From Adiantum capillus-veneris (lineage: Eukaryota; Streptophyta; Polypodiopsida; Polypodiales; Pteridaceae): 64,000 nucleotides of DNA. The position numbers and the translations under genes were made by a program. How positions within the stretch are numbered: position 1 is the first letter of the stretch; each line of letters opens with the position of its first letter. The stretch spans positions 121,479,970 to 121,543,969 of the forward strand of contig CM043962.1 in the NCBI GenBank assembly GCA_014529385.2, given 5' to 3'. Of the stretch, positions 56,281-64,000 are shown one piece after another. The notes under the pieces were generated by a model. It did not search any database. It had not been told where the DNA came from and saw only the letters and a program-made list of their open reading frames with translations.

Positions 56281-57834
56281 ATCACACATATCGACTACCA
56301 TAATGAATCTATGGCTTTACAACATGTACAAGGAAAATGTGTATAAACCAATGCCGAAGAAAAGTGAACCAAACTTGGATCAAAAGGAGCTCCCTGTGGG
56401 GAGAAAACGCTCTTAAAAGAGCTCACCAACACTCATAACGCTCAAGCGCATCAATGCATAAAATCTCTTGTAGTAGTGTAACCACATTGTGCTCTACAAT
56501 CAACATCATGATGCAAGTCTTAACTACCTAAAGTACATAGAACTTGTAGAGCAAATGGGGGAACTACTCAGCCTGCCAAAGCTCAAATCCGGCTACCTAT
56601 AATGCATAGCCACAATCACCCAGATACTCTCACAATGTGATGCCAAAACACTATGAAAAAGCAACCAATGAATGCCAAAAGGAATCAAAACATGATTATA
56701 AACCATGCGTATGAACACACAAAATCTTGAAAGAATCTGGCAGAGTTCTAGCAGGGTTGTGGCTATTTGACTATAATAGCCATGTGCATGAACACAAAAA
56801 ATTGCGAGATAATAAAGCAATGTGATGCCAAAACACTATGAAAAAGCAACCAATGAGTACCAAAAGGAAATCAAAACATGATTATAAACCATGCGCATGA
56901 ACACACAAAATCTTGAAAGAATCTGGCAGAGTTCTAGCAGGGTTCTGGCTATTTCACTATAATAACCATGTGCATGAACACAAAAAATTGCGAGATAATC
57001 AAGCAAAGTTCTAGCATTATTCCGGATATCTAACTGTAAGAACCATTCATGCCATAAACATGCTTAAGACCATGAGAAAAACATGCGCAAAATCTGCACT
57101 CAAACATACATGAGCTGCACTAACATCTTACAATCCGAGCAACTTGTGATGAATTTGCTCTCAAAGCTTGAGAGTCCACAAGAGTGCATACATCCACCGG
57201 ATGCTCTCAATTTATTTTCATAATTGTGTTGAAATTTTTAGTCCACACTCTCTTCACTGAAAGAAAACCATAAATGCACAAGAGAACAACCAAGCTCATT
57301 ATGAGTTCTCTGGATGTAGCAAATCACCGCATTAGGCATACATAATCTGCAACTTTTAGAACACCCTACAGCCGATCAGTCGATATCTCTCAAATTTGTT
57401 TAGAATTTGCAAAAAAATCCTTCATCAAATTTTTAAATCTAAAAAAGAAAAGCCAAGAGTAGCAAGAATGGGCATGAAATGGACTGCTTTTACACGTTGA
57501 AATAGATCTATAAAAATTTATTGTTGTCTATCCTCGACATGCAAGCGGTTTGCCAAATGTACAACAAAATCGGTGCGAAACTTGGCAAAACTTTCAACTG
57601 AAAAGTTGTAGACCATGATGTTTTTGGTGAGATGTTGAGAACTAAGTTGAAACTTGACTTTTTATATAGTCCAATTTTTGTTGCAAAACAGTGCTACTAC
57701 GCACACCGTTTTTAGAGCAACACCTTCACCTACACACTATTGTCCACACTACTTTTTGAGCTTCCACAAGAGCATACATCACTCTTAGCTGAACTCACAA
57801 TCTCTCATTGTATTGTCACAATGGGGGGCGTGTG

Positions 57835-57835
<1 letters not shown>
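56281..57835. other. Non-coding stretch with a 185-bp tandem duplication
   Basis: No gene recognised. It may include leader or LTR DNA of the Copia-5 relic, but no LTR ends could be identified. Confidence 0.4.
56634..57003. repeat. Two-copy tandem repeat, period 185 bp
   Basis: AATGTGATGCCAAAACACTA occurs at 56634 and 56819, and the units match through GAACACAAAAAATTGCGAGA TAAT with few changes (GGTTGTGGC versus GGTTCTGGC). Confidence 0.93.

Positions 57836-57892
<57 letters not shown>
57836..57892. repeat. (GA)n microsatellite
   Basis: About 55 bp of GA. Confidence 0.96.
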
Positions 57893-58067
57893 ACAGTGTG
57901 GGTGGAGAAACTCACAACATTATGTGTGAGAGCCCCCCTTATTCTTCTATCTAGTAAAGAATAAAGTGTGTACAAGTGATGGGCGGTCAGACACCTCTTG
58001 CTCATCTGACCGGGGTAAGAGGCACACCACCTTCATCCATCATGCAACAAGTTTATTTAATTTTAAA

Positions 58068-60543
58068 AAAGGGCTTTAATCCAACAACAAGCATCTAACC
58101 AAAGATTAGTCAACAATTCTCACGATTACTAAACACTAGGTTTGTGTTTGATCCATTTAAGTGGCTTGGGGCACAATAGTGGCTTGGCACCTCATTTTAT
58201 AAAATTTAATTTAAGACTACCTATTTTTCATGAAACCATGGAAATAAGATATCAATGAGGTCATATTACATAGAGGAACATTTTGGTTTATCATTTATCC
58301 CAAAAAAGTGCAATATGAAAAATAATGATGTTCTAAAAATAGTAGAAGGCCACTAAATTGGCTTAAAAATTTGGTAACATACATGTCTTTGAGGTCTAAA
58401 AGGAGTTCATAGACTTTTTTCTAAAAATAGTATATGCATAAATTCTTATTGTATGCATGTCCAAGGTTTTTTCAAAAAAGTTTGAATGTGGTTTGAAGGT
58501 TTTTGAGGGGTCTACATGGAATATCAAAACTTTTGAGCAAGTTTTGCTCGATTGTACCTGATTGTACCTGAAAGACGACCATTGAAAAATATTAATTTCA
58601 TAAGGAATTATTCTATGGTTGGTGAGAATACAAATTTACACAAAAGTTACTTATAGCCATTAAAGTGGCTTATGTTCACACATCCCTAGTGTTAACTTGA
58701 GAGATTCGAGAGAAGACTAGAAGTTAGGCCACAAAAGACACTAAATAAGCTTGCAGGACAAATGTACAATGGAAGTATCTAAAGAATTTTGCTACCTAGA
58801 ATCATATGCCATTGTTTAGATCCGATACCAGGTTCTAGAATATTAGGTCAACTGAGTTATCCCTCCTCTCTAAGTGACGCACAAATGGTGGGAGGGCATC
58901 AAGCATGGGCCTAAAGTTCAAGCGCCATGGGTGAAATTAAACCTGTAGATTTGGTAACCCTAATTTTCCACCATGAACACCCAAATTTACATTGGTCAAC
59001 ATTTATGACATGAAGCCTCTTTCCATATATTGCAAAATAGGGTGCATGGGTAAAGTGTTTACGGCATCGGGCCACCAAGGGTGATGTTCCCAATTCAAGT
59101 TGAGGAGAGTCGAGGAATTGTGGGTATCATGTAAATTATAGATCTACCCTGAACTTACAAAATTGCATTGGACAGTCCTCATGCTCTCAATAGTTGAACA
59201 CCTCCCGAGAAGCCCGAGTGAGACAATTTACCCACACTTTTGTTAACAACCAATTTGCTTTATGTAATACTCAGCTCATAGGCGAGTGAGCTAGACAGAT
59301 CAGATCTTGAAAAGGATTCAAAAAATGAATGTGAATCTCTAACAACTGGCATAATGAAAAGTGTGCATCCTTTGATAGGAATTGATGCCCATTTGCACCT
59401 CTTAAGGCAATCTTTTAATTTTATAAAGGTGAGAATTTTAATGAGTCTATCATTAGAAGTCATTAGAAGGGATTTATTTATTTATTTTTTGCCATACTCA
59501 CAATTGTGAGTGGAGAAGTTATATTGTCTAGAAAAGAATACAATTTCCCTCAAGTACCTCATGTGCCTTGAGGTGTCAGCAACTCCAAAGTGTATGAGCC
59601 CAATCCCAACGAAAACCAAAACATGTTATGGTAAACCTAGACAACTTAGTACATGGTGCCATTCTTTATCTCTACCAAGTAGGGTATATGCAATGGAAGG
59701 GACTACCCTGAGATGTCCATGTAATTTAGATAACACTAATACCCTAACACATTGAAACTAGGAAAGTATTATATAAAATAGGAGTCTCGTCTAGTTTTCA
59801 TGTATCTTCAAAAATCTAGTTTGACCTAGACAAAGGGTTGTGGGTAGAAACTTTTCTACTACTGTTCACCAAAAATGGTATTTTCATATATTCTTCATCA
59901 AACATGTCGCTAAGTTAAAGAATTTGACTTGTGATTTTTATGGTATTTTGTCATTAGAAGGACAAATGAAATATGTCTTTCCATAGGGAAGGGTAGCATT
60001 TCTATGTATCTCTCTTTAGAAAGAATAAGGCGTCCGCCGTCCCTAAAGAGTTGGTCTAACGATAAGGCTTTGGCCTCTCAACTTATAGGTTCTGGGTTCA
60101 AATCCCTTGTTGGGTCATACTCTAGAGGGATAGCTTGTTCTCACTTGGTATTCATGTTGCTAGGGCTCTTACCCTTGGACACTCAAGTGCATCCTCCTCT
60201 TGGGGTAGGTCAACCAAGGAGGAGGTTCCTAGCTGGTAGCTATGTATTCTCTCCATCGTTCCTAGCACGTGGTGCATCAATTAGGTGGCCATGGTGATGC
60301 CTACACGTGGCTCTTGCTCGATGGTACGCGGCCCTTGTCCAACCATGTAACATGGATAATATTTGGAAGGAATAAGCACCTCCCCCTGTGGGCTCTATCG
60401 TGTGTCGAGGGAAAAAAATAATAATAAGGCGCCCTGCAATCCTAACACCGGCTTAAAGATTATATGGATTGTGAGCACCGAGAACCCACCAACTTATACA
60501 TGATTTATAATGGGTTCTAAGGAGTTGGTCTCCTTTGTTATAA
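58068..60543. repeat. Segmental tandem duplication, copy A
   Basis: From GGCTTTAATCCAAC to GGAGTTGGTCTCCTTTGTTA, matched along its length by copy B at 60855-63500 in the same orientation. Differences are small indels and substitutions. It contains no recognised protein gene, only a SINE. The flanking (58000-58068) and inter-copy (60544-60854) DNA is not shared. Confidence 0.92.
60033..60422 (+). mobile_element. tRNA-derived SINE, copy A
   Basis: Head with internal Pol III promoter: box A-like TTGGTCTAACGATAAGG (60051-60067) and box B GGTTCAAATCC (60095-60105), followed by a tRNA-unrelated body and an A-rich tail GGGAAAAAAATAAT. It is flanked by a direct repeat AATAAGGCG (60024-60032 and 60423-60431), a typical LINE-mediated target duplication. 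A 97-aa open frame across it (60004-60297) is accidental. The tail and duplication support retroposition rather than a tRNA gene. Confidence 0.87.
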
Positions 60544-60637
60544 AATGCCATGACTAAGCGGAAACAATGGCAAGGCAACTAAGGGAAAATGACCCTTTGT
60601 TTCTTTCTTTTTGGGGGGGGGGGGCGGGGGGGGGGGG

Positions 60638-60672
<35 letters not shown>

Positions 60673-60854
60673 GTTCTCTTCAACCATTGGTATGAAACCT
60701 TAACACAAGGCAAAACCATAATACTATCTCCGTGAAAAAAAATGGAAATGATTAAATGCTAAGTAATGAAACATAGTATGTTGAATTACTTAATTAAAAA
60801 TAAAAACTAAAAATGGAAAGTAGAGACTCTGCCGTATGGGGATGAAGAGTTTAT
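60544..60854. other. Spacer between duplication copies with G-run and (GT)n
   Basis: A G homopolymer with one C (about 60613-60638) followed by (GT)n at 60640-60669. No gene. Confidence 0.8.
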
Positions 60855-61029
60855 AAAGGCTTTAGTCCAACATCAAGCATCTAACCAAAGATTAGCAACA
60901 ATCCTCACGACTACTAGCAACCTTAACACTAGGTTTCTGTCTAAGCCATTTAAGTGGCTTGAGCCACAATAGTGACTTGGCACCTCATTCTATAAAATTT
61001 ATTTAAAGACTATCTATTTTTTGTGAAAC

Positions 61030-61160
61030 CATGGAAATAAAATATCAACGAGATCCTATTACATAGAGAAACATGGAAATAAGATATCAACGAGATCCTA
61101 TTATTTTTTGTGAAACCATGGAAATAAGATATCAACGAGATCCTATTACATAGAGAAACA
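61030..61160. repeat. Three-copy local repeat unique to copy B
   Basis: CATGGAAATAA(A/G)ATATCAACG AGATCCTATTA occurs three times (about 61030, 61070 and 61117) but only once in copy A (near 58235). It expanded after the segmental duplication. Confidence 0.88.
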
Positions 61161-62988
61161 TTTTGGTATATCATTTATCCCAAAAAAGTGCAATATGATA
61201 AATAATGATGTTTTACTAAAAATAGTAGAAAATCACTAAATTGGCTTAAAAATTTGACAGCATACATGTCTTTGAGGTCTAAAAGGAGCTCACAATCTTT
61301 TTCCTAAAAATACTATATGCATAAATTCTTATTGTATGCATGTCCAAGAATTTTTCAAAAAAGTTTGATGTGCTTTGAAGGTTTTTGAGGGGTCTAAATG
61401 GGATATCAAAACTTTTGAGCAAGTTTTGCTCGATTGTACCAGAAAGATGACCCTTGAAAAATACTAATTTTATATGGAATTATTTATCTATGTTTTTTAC
61501 AACTCCCTACATGCCTTGAGCACAAATCCTTGAAAGTTTTTGGTGAGGTTTTCTATGGTTGTTGGTGCGAATAATAATTTACACAAAAGTTACTTATAGC
61601 CACTAAAGTGGCTTATGTTCACACATCCCTAGTGTTCACTCGAGAGCAGACTAGAAGTTAGGCCACAAAAGACACTAAATAAGCCTACAAGACAAATGTA
61701 CAAGGGAAGTATGCAAATGTACAATGGAAGTATGCAAATAATTTTCTACTTAGAATCATATGCCATTGTTTAGATCCAGTACCAGGTTCTCAAATTGGTT
61801 CTAGAATATCGGCTCAACTGAGTTACCCCTTCTCTCTAAGTGACACACAAATGGTGGGAGGGGATCAAGAACGGGCCTCAAGTTCGGGCGCCACGGGTGA
61901 AATTAAACTTGTAGATTTGGTACCCCTAACTTGTAAAATGACACCATGAACACCCAAATTTACATTTATGACATCAAGCCTCTTTCCATATATTTCAAAA
62001 TGGGTGCATGGGTGAAGTGTTTACGGCATTGGGCCACGAAGGGTGATATTTCCAGTTCAAGTTGAGGAGGGTCAAGGAGTGGGTATCATGTAAATTATAT
62101 ATCTACCCTGAACTTACACAATTGCAGGACAATCCTCATGCTCTCAACAGTTGATCACCTCCCAAGAAGCCCAAGTGAGACAAGTTACCCACACTTTTGT
62201 TAGCAACCAGTTGTCTTTATGTAATACTCAGCTCATATGTGAGTCAGCTAGAGAGACCAAATCTTGAAAACAAATTTTTAAATGAATGTGATTTTTTAGG
62301 AAGTGGCATAATGCAAAGTGTGCATCTTCGATAGAAATTGATACTCATCTGCACTTCTTAAGGCAATTTTTTAATTTTATAAAGGTGATAATTTTAATGA
62401 GTCTGTCATTAAAAGTCATTAAAAGGGCTTGATTTATTTATTTTTGGCCATACTCACAATTGTGAGTGGAGAGATTATATTATCTAGAAAAGAGTACAAT
62501 TTCTCTCAAGCACATCATGTGTTTTGAGCTGTCAACAAATCCATAGAGTACGAGCCCAATCCCAACGAAAAAAAAAACATGCTATGGTAAACCTAGACAA
62601 CCTAGTACATGGTGCCTTTCTTTATCTCTACCAAGCGCCTCTCTATAGGGATGGGTGATAAAGTAGGGTATATGCGATGGAAGGGACTACCTTGAGATGT
62701 CCATCTAATTTAGATAACACTAATACCCTAAAACATTGAAGCAAGGAAAGTATTATATAAAATAGGAGTCTTGTCTAATCTTCATGTAAAGGCTTGTGGA
62801 TAGAAAGTTTTCTACTACTGTTCACCAAAAATGGTATTTTCATATATTCTTCATCAAACATGTTGCTAAGTTACAGAATTTGAATTGTGATTTTTATGGT
62901 AATTTGTCATTAGAAGGGAAAATGAAATATGCCTTTCCATAGGAAAGGGTAGCATTTCTATGTGTCTATCTTTAGAAAGAACAAGGGG

Positions 62989-63375
62989 CCTGTCCCCAAA
63001 GAGTTGGTCTAATGGTAAGGCTTTAGCCTCTCAACCTACAACTTGTGGGTTCAAATCCCTTGTTGGGTCACACTCTAGAGGGACACCTTGTGCTCACTTG
63101 GTGTTCACGTTGCTAGGGCTCTTACCCTTGGACACTCAAGTGCATCCTCCTCTTGGGGTGAGTCAACGAAGGAGGAGGTTCCTAGCTGGTAGCTATGTGT
63201 TCTCTCCATTGTTCCCAACAGGTGGTCCATCAATTACGTGGCAATGGTGATGCCTACGTGTGGCTCTTGCCCGATGGTACCCGGCCCTTGCTTGCCAACC
63301 ATGTAACATGGCTAATATTTGGAAGGGATAAGCACCTCCCCCTGTGGGCCCTCTCCTGTGTCGGGGAAAAAAAAG
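62989..63375 (+). mobile_element. tRNA-derived SINE, copy B
   Basis: Same element at the same place as in copy A: box A-like TTGGTCTAATGGTAAGG, box B GGTTCAAATCC, A-rich tail, flanked by AACAAGGGG (left, decayed) and AATAAGGCG (right, 63376-63384). It was therefore present before the segment was duplicated. The 96-aa frame at 62960-63250 is the accidental counterpart of that in copy A. Confidence 0.86.
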
Positions 63376-63501
63376 AATAAGGCGCCCTTCAATTCTAACA
63401 CTGGCTTAAAGATTATATGGATTGTGAGCATCGAGAACCCACTAACTTATACATGATCTCTAATGGGACGTTCTAAGGAGTTGGTCACCTTTGTTAAGAA
63501 G

Positions 63502-64000
63502 TATGCATGCTTAGGATCATGTTTGTGGTGATGACGTCTCCCAAACACTAAGTAGAACTTGTCACTGTACTTTTGAAGTATGATATGAACTAAAGAGCAG
63601 ACATGCTTGCGGTAGCTATGTCTCTCGAGCACCAAATAGATTAGTCATCGATTGTGGAATGATGTCATAGGGTAAAAAGGGATCCTCTACCCACTAAGAA
63701 ACATGGACTAATGACTAGGCTTTATCTTCTTTGCCTCATAGTCGAGGACGACTATGATTTCAAGAGAGAGGTAATGTCATAAAATATAATATCTAACTTT
63801 ACCAAATGATTTTCTCATATTAAACTGATCATCTATTATGAGAATATAAAAGGGGAACAAGAGTTAGGATATAGATATGTGCTTCTAGACTTATCTCAAC
63901 AGGGGACCAAAAAGAGAAATGGTTGCATCTCAATAGGGGTCCAAAAGGAAACGGTCTACCAAAGAGAATGTGCAATAAGTGCTTCTAGATCTACTTCAGC
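63502..64000 (+). mobile_element. Gypsy-5: 3' end of a chromovirus-like Gypsy, cut by the window end
   Basis: Plus strand. The non-coding 3' part of the element (AAGTATGCATGCTTAGGATC..., CTCATAGTCGAGGACGACTA) matches the reverse of 39240-39490 in Gypsy-3. Then come the polypurine tract CAAGAGAGAGGTAA and the LTR. No pol is present between 63502 and the duplication, so it is truncated on its left or continues only to the right. Confidence 0.85.
63775..64000 (+). repeat. Gypsy-5 3' LTR, partial
   Basis: Starts TGTCATAAAATATAATATCT after the purine tract and aligns with the start of the Gypsy-3 LTRs (subfamily A type). It runs off the window. Confidence 0.85.

Larger units (their letters stand above)
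60855..63500. repeat. Segmental tandem duplication, copy B
   Basis: Homologous to 58068-60543. It has extra local repeats (see 61030-61160), a small GTACAA(G/T)GGAAGTATGCAAATG duplication near 61700, and some insertions (GCGCCTCTCTATAGGG near 62635). Contains SINE copy B. Confidence 0.92.

Noticed and set aside
60051-60120. Candidate functional tRNA gene
   Set aside because: Only the promoter boxes are tRNA-like. A long non-tRNA body, A-rich tail and target duplication point to a SINE.
60004-60297. 97-aa open frame, apparently conserved with one at 62960-63250
   Set aside because: Both lie across the same tRNA-derived SINE in a segmental duplication. The conservation is explained by common DNA descent, and the frame runs through the Pol III promoter boxes.

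Overview
This window looks like nuclear DNA of a land plant. The evidence is a chloroplast-type SufE-BolA gene, a pentatricopeptide-repeat (PPR) relic, Ty1/Copia and Ty3/Gypsy retrotransposons with initiator-Met-tRNA-type primer sites, tRNA-derived SINEs and abundant GA/GT microsatellites. The PPR wording resembles that of seed-free plants and a homosporous fern is my best guess, but this is an inference, not a proof. Only one ordinary gene is convincing: SUFE1 at 11276-12379 on the plus strand. Almost everything else is transposon, most of it broken and nested.

Layout. 1-2718: 3' part of a Copia element (Copia-1) with a 187-bp 3' LTR. 3187-3440: PPR relic. 4727-9915: Copia-2, interrupted by a 685-bp hAT-like non-autonomous element with a perfect 8-bp target duplication, and carrying four tandem, near-identical ~645-bp copies of part of its reverse transcriptase. 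About 10205-10400: SINE-like relic. 10660-12379: SUFE1 with a TATA-containing upstream block that has an inverted copy at 31690-32161. 13914-14110: Copia RNase H scrap. 16914-29410: a Tat-type Gypsy (Gypsy-2, plus strand) with a chimeric 5' LTR; its gag is split by a half Gypsy (Gypsy-1, minus strand, 19520-23560). 29642-32161: tandem duplication, long-arm foldback element, small inverted repeat and the inverted SUFE1-upstream copy. 32162-37652: no recognisable genes. 37653-49128: a chromodomain Gypsy (Gypsy-3, minus strand) with both LTRs and a near-match 5-bp target duplication, itself invaded by Copia-4 (39492-43311, minus strand, both LTRs, no reverse transcriptase). 49295-54248: truncated Gypsy-4 (minus strand), abutting a second foldback element (54249-55187). 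55290-56280: relic of another Copia (minus strand). 58068-63500: a ~2.5-2.6-kb tandem segmental duplication, each copy with the same tRNA-derived SINE. 63502-64000: end of a further Gypsy (plus strand) running off the window.

Biology. SUFE1 should supply the plastid cysteine-desulfurase activator for Fe-S cluster assembly. The retroelements form five Gypsy copies (one Tat-like; four of one chromovirus-like family with an Arg/Ser-rich Gag and two LTR subfamilies) and at least three Copia families. None is clearly autonomous. The most unusual structures are the in-frame reverse-transcriptase array, the LTR carrying an antisense piece of another family's LTR, the SUFE1 upstream region duplicated in inverted orientation, and the long-arm foldback elements. 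I found no operon-like system, CRISPR array or other new multi-gene system.
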